A DNA stretch of 64,000 nt from Calvatia gigantea (taxonomy: Eukaryota > Basidiomycota > Agaricomycetes > Agaricales > Lycoperdaceae): assembly GCA_025093985.1 (NCBI GenBank), contig JACAAK010000001.1:1984001-2048000 (forward strand). Reading direction: 5' to 3'. Shown one piece after another: positions 21,150 to 33,809 of this stretch; positions within the stretch are counted from its first letter, which is position 1; each line of letters begins with the position of its first letter. Both the position numbers and the translations under genes were made by a program. A model generated the notes under the pieces. That model did not search any database and was not told the origin of the DNA. It worked only from the letters and a program-made list of their open reading frames with translations.

Positions 21150-23423
21150 ATGTTCCCGAGAGGGCCCCGCTTCGAGCCCTTCAAAGGTCAGCCAATTCTT
21201 CAGTCAAGCGTCTCTTTCTCCTCCTGTAAGTCACTCACCAGAGCATACAGTCCCCGATGCCCCTGCTCCCAACGCCTACAACCCCAGACCAGCCCCTACA
21301 AAAACACCCGCAAAGCTGCAACAAAGCCTGAATGAACGGTATAACGCTCTGCAGAAGAAACTGGAAGACCTTGAACGTGTCCATCAGGAGGGAAAGAAAG
21401 CAGTATGTGTGTCCAAACGGCGAGATTCTAACCTAAATGCTCACTCCATCTCCCAGCACTGTACCGAACTCGAGAGGCTCAAATCTGATCTGTCGTGCTG
21501 TCGCAAGACGATAAGCGAACAAACAGAGCGAATCGATAAACAGAAGAGACAAAACGAGAGCCTCGACTTTCGGATACAGGAATTGAGAAAAGCGGCACAC
21601 GCAGATCAAACCGAAATCAAGGATCTCAGGGCAAAGCTCAAAGCAGTTGAACACGAAAAGGCAACACTCTCAACAAAGCATGCGGAAGTAGTGGAAACCA
21701 AGAAAGTAGTCCAGACTTTTGAATCTAAGCACAAGGACGAATTGAGGGAACGTGATAGGAGAATAACAGACCTGGAAAGAGCACTTGGCTCGGAAAACAA
21801 GCAACGAGCGACCTTGGAAGCCAAACTCCACGACCTCAAATCCAAGGGTGATGCCGATGTACAGGCCATCCGCAACGGAGCACAACAAACTGAAACCCAA
21901 CTAACCAACGTCCAGCAAGAACTCTCCGCAGTCAGCGAGGAACTTGTTACTTCACAAAAGTCGCTCGCCAGAGAACGAGAATGTTTCCTCGTTCAACTCG
22001 CACACCATAACTCTGCCCTTTCCAAAGCAGCGAAACAGTATGGCCAGTTAGCCTCCAACACCGTTTTCTTGTCGGACCATCGCAAACTCGAGAGGCTCCA
22101 CACTGCGGCTGAGCTGAACATTCGACGCCTTGAACGTAAACTTGGTGACACCGAAGCCCAAGTCGTAGAGCTCGCTCACCTAGTTCGTCAAGTGAACGAC
22201 CGAAGTGACATTCTGAAGGAGCAATTGGCCGAAGCTACATACCAAATCACAGTTTATGAAGGCATGCTCAACGACTCGACACCACTGCCCACGGATGCGA
22301 GTGCCGATCCCCACCTACAACTTGAGCAAATTATGCAGGAGACAAACCACCATCACCAAGAATTGCAAATAGCCGAAGACCGCCTTCAAGAACTCACATC
22401 CACTTGCTACACTGTCCGCTCACAACAGCTCCTCCTTGCATATACCTGCCTAGACAAGGAGCTCACACAAGTCTCCAACCTCGCCAAACAACGCTCACAA
22501 GACCTCGCAAGCACACTTGCCTCCCACGAAGCCATCGCCGCAACTCTTGAATCCATGAAAAAGGACCGTTCAAACCTCTCGGACGAAACCCGCGATCTCA
22601 AAGCCAACCAGGCAGCCCTTCAACAAAACTGCGCCTCTCTCGAAGACCAAGTCGCCACCCTCGAAGAGCAACAACGACAATACACGCTCGCCCAGGAAGC
22701 CGCAGTGAAGAAAGAGAAAGACGCAGTACAACGACTGTCAAACACCCTTCAGAAGAGTAGGGTGGCTGAGGATGCGCTACGGACGGAAATTGACAGGTAA
22801 ATGCAGTGTTGCCCAATGGCACGGCATCACAGCCCTCAACGCACGATTATCATCTCACCACCTCTTACTTGAATAGGATCTTAACCGAACTTGCCGACGC
22901 AGAGCGATATCAGGAAGCCTATAACTCGTTGTCTGAAGAAGTCGGGGCACTTATTGCCCGTAACAAACTTGCGGAAGAAGAAGCCGAACACTTGAGCAAG
23001 TTCAACGCTGAAATTCTCGGTCACAACAACCCAGCACAACGGATTTCCTACGTAGATCGCATCCGACGCGAACTGGCCGAAGCCAAACACGTTAGTTGCT
23101 ACCTTCGCCCCTTACAAACAACACCGCTGATGCATTCATACAAGAAAATTATCATGTTGACCAGGGATCAGGAAACTGTCGTAGCACTCAACGCCGACCT
23201 TCAACACGAGTTGGACATGTACAAGTCGGTTATCACCACAGATAAGCCTAGAACACATGTCACTCGTGTTCAGCGTATGCCCTTGTCGAACGTTACCCGC
23301 AACATCAATGGCAGCACGAGTGCCACGCCACCAGTTGCTCAAGTCAAAGTGGCCGCTGGTAAATCAACCATCATCAATCTAGGTGGTATTCCTGGCGATA
23401 TGACGTTGGACGAAATCATGTAG
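21150..23423 (+). CDS. HMMR-like long coiled-coil protein
   Basis: Protein of 673 residues that is almost entirely coiled coil. Exons: 21150-21186, 21251-21402, 21457-22796, 22877-23090, 23145-23423. The N-terminus MFPRGPRFEPFK then VPDAPAPNAYNPRP recalls the PxPGxYxP repeat at the start of animal HMMR (RHAMM). The C-terminal block NPAQRISYVDRIRRELAEAK recalls the HMMR C-terminal NPxQKI helix, where the animal protein binds spindle components. Between them are more than 450 residues of heptads rich in Glu, Lys, Gln and Leu. The tail is IINLGGIPGDMTLDEIM. By family knowledge a role at microtubules or the spindle is likely; coiled coils alone are weak evidence, but the two termini agree. Confidence 0.65.
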
Positions 23424-23591
23424 TATAGTCACCCACTCCAGTCCTTATATTCCCTCGAGTTGATTCTCCCTTATTTCATGTGCATAATATCTGTTCCGAG
23501 GGTATCTATACAATTATATCATTTACATGCGCGTGAAAATGTGAACACGACTACCAGGCGACCAAATGAGAACGAAAGTAGTGACGAATTG

Positions 23592-23629
23592 TCCGAGGTC
23601 TAACAAAATGTTCGAGGTCTAACAAAATG
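23592..23629. repeat. Tandem 19-base duplication
   Basis: Two adjacent copies (23592-23610 and 23611-23629) differing at one base, in the 3' UTR between the HMMR-like and phospholipase genes. Confidence 0.9.
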
Positions 23630-23652
23630 CCACGGAAAGTGAACATTGGAGA

Positions 23653-26211
23653 TCACAGTTCACCACGGTAGTTGGGCAAATCGTATGCCTGGGTTCCAGG
23701 TCGGCTGTGTTGCATGGGGTATACAGGGATAGCAAAGGCCTCGGCCTGGTATACCTCGCTCAACCTTTTATAGTACGTTTTTTTCGAGCGCTTCTTCCAC
23801 CAAATTCTGTCCAGGTACACCGTAAGTATTTTGCTCAGCAGAATAACTAGAAACACTTGCAATCCACCGGTGAGTGCTCCGATGAAAACGACGAGCCCAA
23901 CAAGCCCCCCAATGAACCCAAATTTATTCCTGGCCACGAAGCTCGTCAAACCTGTTGGGTCCGGATCCTTGAATACCCGTTTCCTGTTGGGCAGCTCGTC
24001 ACGACTAGGTGGGTTATGGAGATCATAACAATATTGCTTGAAGCACTTGGAGCATAATTCAGAACGGGTGAGGACGGGTGTTGCTTTCAGTCGCGCTCTG
24101 TCGAATACGGCACACTGCAGGCACGCGCCAAAATTGGAATCTGGGGTATTAGCATTTGGTGTAAAGCCCTCGATCGTGAGTTTGTGAACTGCATCGAGGA
24201 AGAGCTGGGTATGCTTGAGGGTATAAGCCAGTTGAAACGTGGCTGTACTGTTAATGAGCAAGGATTCAATACTCAACGTCAATACCCGGTTTCATCCCGA
24301 ACAGGTATACACCGGAACGTACTTGGTAATCGGGTCGTCGCCATTGATGGGTGGTGCATTTGGGAGATAAATGACCAAAGGGTAGTCGGTCGGCGTTGTT
24401 GGGTCACACCCAAAAAATGTCGGGCGCGCATTTGCCCCTGTTCTGACAAAATCTTCCGGAGTGGCGGGTGTGGGAGGAAACTGCTGGTGGGTCGACTGTA
24501 AAAGCGTTGAAAGTCGACGCGCCGTGGTAACAGGACTCGAACCACTACGAGGACAACAATTGTCGTTGGTTTTACAAAGGGCTCGACATGGGACGTACTT
24601 GGGGAAGGCATTAACATCGTCTGCGCTGGATTCCAGGGTTACAATAACATCCAAGCCCCTTGCCCTCACAAACAGCGGAGCATATGGGACGTTTTCCGCA
24701 TTAGACGCACCATCCACCAGTTCCAGCCAAGTTGCATTGGCATCCTGAAATGTGTTTGTCTTGATGCCATTGAAGGGGCTCGGCCAATTCGCAACGTCAT
24801 CAGCTCGGGTTCTGACTTCGCGCAACTGCCGCGAAAGAGTATACAACAATCCAGCGGCGTCACTCGTTGACATGCCAGTGATTGAGTTCCGTGCGAAGTC
24901 CAAGATTTGCTAAATCAACCACCATGTCAGTAACGGCCCACAATTAATATCGTTCACTTGCGTTAAACAAACTTGCGCTTGATCCCATCATAAACCCAGC
25001 CTGATCAAATCCAACGACGCAAGCTGACCCATTCTCGGGTTTTCCATTCGAGAGATGCGTTCCTGCATAAGTCAAATTCATCCCTGCAGATAAGCCAGGG
25101 TCGTATGAAGCAAGTTCCAGAGGAGTGATCTGCGACCGCATTTAAGGAGGCTATTGGCAAAAATAGAGGCTCAATCTGACCTCGTACACCGTTGACCCTA
25201 AATCCAAGGTTGTGGTTAAATTTGATCCCGTTGGGCGCGAGTCTGCAACAAGTATAGGAAATGGTGCCAAATATTGTTGATATGTAGGTATTTCGGGGAT
25301 CTTCGACCACAGCTGCCCAGCCCCGTGCGCGGAGTCATTCGTGAAAAAATTAGTTCTGGATGTCTGGTTGAGGAAATGATACGAGATCATTCGAGACCAT
25401 GGATCTGTCAAGCTGGTATCGCTGAAATGCTGTTAGATTCGCGGGCGACAGCTTGACAGTGCAGAGCGGAGTCACTCACATCCCCTTTTCTGCCTTGGCC
25501 TTGACACTCCAGAGGACGCTCCCATAGAAAGCTTGGTTCTTGTCCGAGAATAAATTGGAGCCATCCGGCGTAGCAAAGGGCAAGTCGAGTTTCCAGCCGG
25601 TCAGATCCTTCCCGTCACCGAGGACAAGATGATGAAGATCGGGGAAATCATTGAAAAACAACGACCCGGTGATCCATGAGCCACCTGAACTCACTGAGCT
25701 TCCACACGAGTTCACTACCCGGGCAAAACTGCGCACCTGACAGTCCTGATATATAACTCGCCACTTGCAATAACCCACCGGTACCTGCCGCTTTTGCAGA
25801 GTCATTCCTCGCGTCCAGGCCACTTAGAGCACCAGCGGCAAACTGGGCCGCTCGTAATCCGCCTCCCGGAAGAGCAATACCAACCTTTGGCCAGGAAGCA
25901 GTGAAATTCAGTGTGCTTAGGTCATAACCCATGCGCGAACCATCCCCTAGCCAATTTCTCCATGCGGCGGGGAGAACGTCTCGGGCACGTGTGTTTACAT
26001 ATTCTTCCTCCCGGGGATGTAAAGTTTGGTTTTGAGGAGTCCAGGTGCGAACGAGAGACGTGGTCGAGAAATCAGGACACTCGACGTTTGTTTGGGGGGC
26101 GTAATCCGTGACGGAGTCCTGGGAGGGATTCACGGTGTTCTGAGCTCGCAAAGGTGTGAAAAGGCAACTGAGTAAGAGCAGCCGCAGGGCATGCGGGAGA
26201 GTCTGCGTCAT
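23653..26211 (-). CDS. Phospholipase B / lysophospholipase with C-terminal membrane anchor
   Basis: Secretory enzyme of 738 residues that removes acyl chains from phospholipids and lysophospholipids. Exons, minus strand: 26211-25737, 25684-25480, 25421-25181, 25129-24962, 24909-24599, 24544-24323, 24247-23653. Signal peptide MTQTLPHALRLLLLSCLFTP. The PLA2_B catalytic fold shows ALPGGGLRAAQFAAGALSGL, the nucleophile elbow GLSGGSW (completed across intron 1) and the Asp of LVDGASNAENVP. Many NxS/T sites and a Cys-rich part (CLQCAVFDRARLK, CSKCFKQYC) follow. Instead of a GPI signal the C-terminus has a helix at about 657-684 (GFIGGLVGLVVFIGALTGG) and a basic, Tyr-rich cytoplasmic tail of about 50 residues. 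Intron 4 (24961-24910) is GC-AG with the ideal donor GCAAGT. Confidence 0.93.
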
Positions 26212-26445
26212 GGGTTCGTAAGGAGACGGGCAGAGAGAGGTATCAAGAAGCAGTAATGGCAGTGGTAACAACAAACGCTATTAATATTCGAGTACATGTG
26301 GCAGTGAGCGAGGACAATAAAATCACAAGGTTGGCAGGAGGCTAGCATGTTTTCATGATGTCCCGGTGATCGCGGGTGGCTAAGTATGTTGATTTTATTT
26401 TATACAGACCAGCCACAGACTCATAAACAATATGTACATGTCGTA

Positions 26446-27980
26446 TCAGTTGTCGTCATCAAAGGCTCCTTCAAATAAAAAGTTGGCGGCTAGCTCTTCG
26501 TTCTTGTCACACGCAAAATAGGCTTCGATCACAGCCTGCCGAGGAAACCCAAGCGCTTCCAGCTGCAAGGTTTATAAGAAACAAGTGACCCTGATAGACG
26601 TCGGAGACTCACGCGTTCAATTGCCGCTCTCTCCTCCGGGGTCACACTAATGACCTGGGCGCCAGGCGGAATAGCACCCGAGGCGGACTCATCATCAGGG
26701 TCACCCAGAGGTGGGACACCCAGAAGTTGCGAGAGAGCGTCAGGACTCTGCGCCAAAACTTGGGCCAAACCAGGATTTGCTTGCGCCAGCTGTTGGATTA
26801 GGGGTTGAACCAGCCCGGGATTCTGTTCAACAAGCTGTCGAAGTTGCTGGATCTGGGGGTTGTCCCTCAAGGCTTCCAAACTGAGCTGGGGAACGGCACC
26901 AGTACCAGCACGCGTACCGGCGTGTTGTTGCTGCTGCTGTTGTTGAGCCAACTACACGGAGTTTGGGATCAGACTGGGAGCAGGGCATCATAGGAAAGCT
27001 CACCTGAAATAGGTTTTGCGGTTGATTGGCCGGGGGTGCCCCTGTTGTAGAACCAGCTTGGGGGGCGGAAGTAGGAGCAGATTGAGGTGCTGCAGCAGCG
27101 GCGGGGGAAACGGGAGCAGCGGGAGTAGCGGGTGAAGGAGTGGATGTCTGTGCACTTCCGGCAGCTTCGGCTTCCAGATGAGCAGGGATGCCCTATAAAA
27201 CATTATCAGATGTTGGGCGGGTAATTTGACACAACGAGACACTGACGTTCATCAGGTATTCTACAGCACGGTCTGGATTGTTGAAACTAGCACGCAAAGC
27301 GCGGAGTACTTGGTCTCGCGGGAAGCCCATTTCCGTCATACTCGTAATCGTCGTCTGCAGAGCTTCTCCAGTCAGGAAAGAGCTTTGATCACCAAAGGCA
27401 GTCGTCGCAGTAGATGATGGTGTTGCGGTAGCAGCGGGAGGTTGTTGAGCGGGGGGCTGGGCAGGTGCGGGATTGGGAGCAGCCACGGCAGGAGCTGGAG
27501 GTGCAGCAGGGGGTGGTGCAGCAGGTGCCTCAGCAGGAGGAGCATTGGGTATGGGGGCAGATGCGGCAGGGGTTGTAGAGGCGGTTTCGGTAGCAGGTTT
27601 CGGCTTGGGCTGCAACAATTATGGATACCTTGGAGGGTAAGCAAAGAGAGGAAAAGTACCTTGGTGGTCATAAGGACAAAAAAATCCTTTTCCTTCACGT
27701 TACACGACTCCACCGTCTTGTCATCTGAAAGAATTTTACCTTGCAAATATTGATAAGTTTGGATGTGAAAATAAGTACGCAAGGGATGTACCAGAGTAGA
27801 CGATTTTCTGATTTGCCACGGCATGACCCTGTTCTGCCTGTATCTTCTCCTTGAGGGCACCAATCGATTCTGTAGGGTCGATGTCTATCTGGATGGGGCA
27901 TGAGGGATAGCAGGTGGTGAGTGTATGCGCTGAAATACCTGAAAAATCTTCTGCTGGAGAGTCTTTATAGTGATCTTCAT
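26446..27980 (-). CDS. RAD23: RAD23 ubiquitin shuttle / nucleotide excision repair factor
   Basis: Carries ubiquitylated proteins to the proteasome and stabilises Rad4/XPC in excision repair. 408 residues. Exons, minus strand: 27980-27939, 27888-27792, 27739-27660, 27609-27247, 27192-27004, 26951-26613, 26562-26446. Order of domains: ubiquitin-like ([19 protein letters not shown] .. [14 protein letters not shown]), Pro/Ala-rich linker, UBA1 ([20 protein letters not shown]), second linker, a poly-Gln stretch, the STI1/XPC-binding domain ([20 protein letters not shown]), and UBA2 at the C-terminus ([20 protein letters not shown], ending EGAFDDDN). All phases agree. Divergent from the LRR gene with 187 bases between starts. 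Confidence 0.97.
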
Positions 27981-28099
27981 GATGGATGAGGAGAGAGATC
28001 AGAACGCGTCATATCTGCATCAAAACAATTAGTTAATATTTCGAATTAATTATGTTATTCGCAACTCACCTCCTCTTCCTCACGAGGCCCTCCAGCCTC

Positions 28100-28167
28100 G
28101 TCGTCTCACCGCCTCTCCTCCTCCTCCTCCTCCTCCTCCACCACCACCACCACCACTACTACTACTA
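28100..28167. repeat. Compound trinucleotide microsatellite before the LRR gene
   Basis: Runs of CTC, then CAC, then TAC triplets end directly at the ATG at 28168. The whole tract is in the 5' UTR and is pyrimidine-rich. Confidence 0.85.
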
Positions 28168-30462
28168 ATGGAACAAGAGTCTGGAGACGACTACATACAC
28201 CGTCTTGCTGGTTTTATTCGCACCAACGAGCGCGGCCTTGCAGAGGCTGGTTTCGCCCGGCGCCAACGCTCTCCCCACCAGCCGGCAACATCACAGGCTC
28301 TCTCAATCGCCAACCCTCTTACATGGTTCAACTACGACCCCTCCCCGTCATCCGCCTCTCGACCCCCCAAACCCGTTGTCCTCAACACCGACATCCTTCA
28401 CCTCTTCTATCTCCTTATGCGCCTGGAAGCCCTTGGCTATGACATCGGGACTTTGGACGTCGAGATCGACAATCCCTCACGACCCACCAGCTACATCAGC
28501 TTGGCACAAGACGACAAATCGGATACCCTCTCCCTCGCCTCCTTCCGTTCATCCTTTTCAGCGGTTTCTAACCTCTCCCTCGGTGTGGGTTGGTGGTCTC
28601 GTCCTGAGGCGGCAGATATCAATTCGGAGCTCAAGTATATCTACAGCAGTCTCACAAAGCTTCCCGCACTTACCATAGGCGGGCCAAGCAATAAGATTAT
28701 CATGGAAACTCTCAAAGACATGCCTTCAAAGAATGCCCTCCCATTGGATGTGTTCAAGAACCTCCAGAGCCTCGAATGCGCGGATGTGGACCCACGTCTA
28801 TTGTTGGGCTGGGATCGCCTGGCGGAAAGCCTCCGGAGCCTCAAGATTAAGAGGGGTGGGCTGGAGGACGTTGCTGATATTTTCATTGGCGCTGTTCTCG
28901 ATGACCAGGCTAGAAGAGCAGGCAGCAGCAGCCGCAAGCGACGGCGGAACATTCCCCGTCTCTCTGACAAACTGCTCACATTTCAGTCCAGTCAATTACC
29001 CGACACTGTCCCAGAGGCCGAGGAAAACGAAGAATCAGAAAGTGGATCCACCTCTCCCCCGCTACTAGCTCAGCTCTCCTCTATGAAATGGGCTTTCCTG
29101 CGGCACCTGTCTCTTGCAGACAATGGTCTCACATTCCTACCCCAGGACATCCTTCAATACCTCACTTCTCTGGTCTACCTCGACCTTTCTTCAAACTTAT
29201 TCGTGTCTGTTCCTGCTGGCCTCGGCGCTCTCCATAACCTCGTCTACCTCAACCTCGCCGACAATATAATTGACTCTGTCCTTGGTATCTACCTCAACCT
29301 AGGACAGGTTCTCAATCTCAATCTATCTTCCAATCGCCTTGAGTCCATATGCGGCCTCGAGCGTTTGCAAGGATTGGAGCGGGCGGATCTCAGAAACAAC
29401 CAAATCGAGGAAAGTGCTGAAATTGGGCGGCTGGCCACGTTGCCAAATATTACCGAAATCTGGGTGGAGGGTAATCCTTTCTGTGAAATTGAAGACAGCT
29501 TTCGGGTCACTTGTTTTGATTTTTTCTGGAAAGAGAGCAAGTCTATCACTCTGGATGGATCTCCGCCGAGTTTCTACGAGAAGAGAAGTCTCACAGCTCC
29601 TCCTCCAAAACAAATGACATCTACGAGACCTCTCTCAACCGCCTCCTCACCGCCTGTTGTGACAGTGATTCATGGTCATCAACAGTCGCGTTCAATAAAC
29701 GGCGCTTCTAGCAGTAACGATGCCGTAGCGTCGTCTCCGCCTTCATCAAATGCATCTCCTCATCTCGCACCGACATCGGCTATTGGAGTGAGCGGGAAGA
29801 CGCCGCGGAGAAAAGCCAAGCGAATTGTGGATCTTGATGGAAATAATACTGAGAGTAGCTCTAGAGGAGCATCCCACTCTCGTTTCCGGTCGGTTGACTC
29901 CACAAAGCAGAAGAAGGACAAGATGAAGGAAGTCTCAACGGTCGAGCCCGAGCGGAAGTGGGGACAAATTGGCACGGTCAACTTGGATGAGCCCCCAAAG
30001 TCAAAGGCTCAGAATGTCACCAGTAGTCGATTTGTTAATCAAGAGCCAACGGAATCCAATACACCTCCCAAGCCACCACCTGCGCCCTCGCGGCACAATA
30101 CATTTGACTTTGGAACAATGTCTCCTCAGCGTTCACGACACGGTCGCCATCGGACCGAGTTCATTCCTGCAACATCCACTGCAGAAACCGCATCAAGTAT
30201 ACTGGGGACCCCTCCGGATTCACTGAGGACTGGCCAAAGTCGCAACAGTGCAACCTTGGCATCGCGTTCGAGTACACGTCGTGCGCGAGTAAGTGCTTCG
30301 GTGTACGAAGCACCAGCGTCACACTCTGATGGAGAGAAAGAAAGTGGAGAAATACTGAATAGTGCAGAGGCGTATCGAAAGAGGCTAGAGGCGCTGAAGA
30401 AGGACATGGGAGATGGGTGGTTGAATATATACAGTCAGACTGAGGTCAGGTCGCCATCGTAG
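28168..30462 (+). CDS. Leucine-rich repeat protein, STK11IP-like N-terminal half
   Basis: Intronless, 764 residues. Residues about 60-300 contain VLNTDILHLFYLLMRLEALG and FKNLQSLECADVDPRLLLGW. Five or six LRRs follow (about 310-430), including LRHLSLADNGLTFLPQDILQ, LVYLDLSSNLFVSVPAGLGA, VLNLNLSSNRLESICGLERL and ADLRNNQIEE, then a cap IWVEGNPFCE. The layout and spacing resemble the LRR half of human STK11IP (LKB1-interacting protein), and less closely the fungal LRR protein Sog2. The C-terminal 330 residues are Ser/Pro-rich with basic clusters (KTPRRKAKRIV). Role unknown; a scaffold in kinase signalling is the family-based guess. Confidence 0.8.
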   Translation: MEQESGDDYIHRLAGFIRTNERGLAEAGFARRQRSPHQPATSQALSIANPLTWFNYDPSPSSASRPPKPVVLNTDILHLFYLLMRLEALGYDIGTLDVEIDNPSRPTSYISLAQDDKSDTLSLASFRSSFSAVSNLSLGVGWWSRPEAADINSELKYIYSSLTKLPALTIGGPSNKIIMETLKDMPSKNALPLDVFKNLQSLECADVDPRLLLGWDRLAESLRSLKIKRGGLEDVADIFIGAVLDDQARRAGSSSRKRRRNIPRLSDKLLTFQSSQLPDTVPEAEENEESESGSTSPPLLAQLSSMKWAFLRHLSLADNGLTFLPQDILQYLTSLVYLDLSSNLFVSVPAGLGALHNLVYLNLADNIIDSVLGIYLNLGQVLNLNLSSNRLESICGLERLQGLERADLRNNQIEESAEIGRLATLPNITEIWVEGNPFCEIEDSFRVTCFDFFWKESKSITLDGSPPSFYEKRSLTAPPPKQMTSTRPLSTASSPPVVTVIHGHQQSRSINGASSSNDAVASSPPSSNASPHLAPTSAIGVSGKTPRRKAKRIVDLDGNNTESSSRGASHSRFRSVDSTKQKKDKMKEVSTVEPERKWGQIGTVNLDEPPKSKAQNVTSSRFVNQEPTESNTPPKPPPAPSRHNTFDFGTMSPQRSRHGRHRTEFIPATSTAETASSILGTPPDSLRTGQSRNSATLASRSSTRRARVSASVYEAPASHSDGEKESGEILNSAEAYRKRLEALKKDMGDGWLNIYSQTEVRSPS

Positions 30463-30682
30463 TGTACCGGTTTTATGTATAAGTGCTGTAGTTGAGTTAA
30501 GTGCTTACTTTGTCCGGAGACTGACTGTGAGTTTGTGTGACAGGTGTGACGGGCATGCAGTCAGCGGTTCTGTGATTTCTCGTCCCAGTTCCTATCCTTT
30601 TCTCAACCAGTTCTCTTCCTCCCGACGCACTCACGCCTTCCACGTCGTTCCTTACTACTTCTGTTCTACAAAAGTTACAAAC

Positions 30683-31553
<871 letters not shown>

Positions 31554-32340
31554 ACACATCCTTGTCACGCCCCCCCTCTACTTTCCAAGATACATCTGAG
31601 CCTTTTTCTTTCATTGAATACCCCTTCACGCCGCCCTTGAATCGCTACTTCATGGCCATGCACGAACCTGTCAACGTTTGAACGGACGCTGCCTCACTTT
31701 GACGTTTTTTTTTCTCCCTTTTGTTCTTATACCGTTATCTGTTATTCCCATGACTATTGTCGAGTCTGTTTTAACTTTGAAGGGTGATAGGTCTATCTAT
31801 ATACACTCTAATGGATCCCCGTTTTTCTTGGATCACTCTGTGGTTGTTGCGATCTAACATTCCAGCAAGCCATCCTCCTATGTCACACGGGAGGATAGTC
31901 ACGACTCACAAGTAACCCGCTCCTGAGTCCCATTCATACACGTTGTGGTTAAACTGACGTTTTTTGGGGCCATAATGTCCTTAATAGTGACCAGAAGCAA
32001 TCCACAGAGGAGAATGTCGTAGGACAATGTTATAAGTCTTAGTCTGCCCACAGTAAATTATAAGGAGACGGTGTTGAATGTAGGACTACAATATTTATCT
32101 CTGTCCTACACGGATTACGCTGAGCCTGCATCCACGACCAGAAATGGCCCCGCAATCCTCCATAACCCCTCTTCAAAGTCGATAGGACTACTCGGTGATG
32201 CAGAAACCGTCTGTGAGTGAAGGTGTAGTTATCATCGCGTGATGTTCGCGAATTCTGCGTGCTCGCTAAGCAGACAACCAACAAATCAACCAGCGCTCTC
32301 CCTTTACCTCCTCCTTCTCCTCCCATCGCAAAATTATAGG
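31554..32340. other. Intergenic, ARF6 3' UTR and cysteine synthase promoter
   Basis: About 787 bases. T-rich stretch near 31700-31725 and pyrimidine-rich DNA at 32296-32325 just before the next start. No gene supported. Confidence 0.5.
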
Positions 32341-33707
32341 ATGTTTGCGTCCCTTCGTGCTGCTGCTGTTAGGGGGTGTCGTCCTTTCTCCAGCAGTACT
32401 TCCGTAGAGTCTTTTACAGGAGCTATCGGAAACACTCCCCTTGTGCGTAGTGTTCGGCGACCCTACTTGGCTTACTTTTGACCCCATCACTCTTTGCATC
32501 TAGATTTATCTGAAGGCACTGTATGAGAAGACAGGCTACAAGATATACGGCAAGGCGGAGTTTCAGAACCCTGGTGGTAGTGTCAAGGACCGAGCTGCTC
32601 TCGGACTAGTTCAGCAAGCAGAAGAGAAGGGACTGTAAGTCGAACAGCCCCACAAACTACCTGCTACCACGCCAACTCGCGCCCCTGTTAGAATCACCCC
32701 TGGAGGTACTATAGTCGAAGGTACTGCTGGAAACACTGGAATTGGACTCGCACATGTCTGCAGAGCCCGGGGATACAAATGCGTGATCTACATGCCCAAC
32801 ACCCAAGTAAGTCCCACAGAGCGTCAGAACGTGTCCAACCATTCTTATGCTCTTATGCTTTTTGTTAGAGTCAGGAGAAAATCGACCTCCTGCGCATGCT
32901 TGGTGCAGACGTCCGCCCAGTGCCAGCAGTCGCATATGAGAACCCGGCCAACTACAATCACCAAGCGCGGGATTATGCTGAAAGCCTGGAAAACGCCCTT
33001 TGGACCAACCAGTTCGACAACATTGCTAATGCCTATGCGCATTACACCTCCACAGGCCCAGAGATCTGGGAGCAGACAGGAGGAGGTTTGGACGGTTTTA
33101 CCTGCTCTACGGGAACCGGTGGGACACTTGCTGGTGTTGGGAAATACCTCAAGGAGAAGAGCAACGGGAAGGTTCAAGTATGGTTGGCCGATCCCCCGGG
33201 CAGCGTCTTGACCAGCTATATTACCAGCGGTGGGAAGCTTATTGAGAGGACAGGTTCCTCCATCACAGAGGGTTGGTGCTTTCATGCAGAGATGATTATA
33301 ATAATTTCATTGACTTCCCGGTATAAGGTATCGGCCAAGGTCGTATTACCGATAACCTGGCTACTTTTGTGAAGGACGTCGATGGAGCTTCCACCATCTC
33401 CGATGAAAAGTCCATTGTTATGCTTTATGAGCTTCTGGATTCTGAAGGTCTATACCTTGGGGCAAGTTCGGCTCTCAATGTTGTCGCCGCCCTCGAGCTT
33501 GCCGAAAAATTGGGAAAAGGTGGGTTGGCATGCTCGAAATCCCGGTGCTCGTTATTAATGAAGCTTTCTTCAGGTTCCAAGGTAGCAACCATTCTTTGTG
33601 ATGGTGCCTATCGGTACCAGAGCCGTCTATTTTCCAAAAAATGGCTGGTGTCGAAAGGGTTGGACGTCATTCCACCACATCTCGAGAAATACGCCGTTTT
33701 GGATTAA
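32341..33707 (+). CDS. Cysteine synthase (O-acetylserine sulfhydrylase), mitochondrial type
   Basis: PLP enzyme that makes cysteine from O-acetylserine and sulfide, 358 residues. Exons: 32341-32442, 32504-32634, 32692-32806, 32869-33271, 33328-33519, 33574-33707. The N-terminus [20 protein letters not shown] looks like a mitochondrial presequence. Landmarks: GAIGNTPL, the PLP lysine in [13 protein letters not shown], the substrate loop [12 protein letters not shown], phosphate-binding [16 protein letters not shown], and [26 protein letters not shown] instead of EPTSGNTG is what I associate with the fungal mitochondrial CysB/Cys12 branch rather than bacterial CysK or cystathionine synthase; no CBS domain pair follows. 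Confidence 0.93.
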
Positions 33708-33809
33708 TTATGTATTGGGGATTATGCATTCTGGTCATCTAGATATATCAGTGAATGGGGTGGTGCAATATCAGACGTTGATAGTGGTAGTGGCAGGTGG
33801 TATTCTGTA

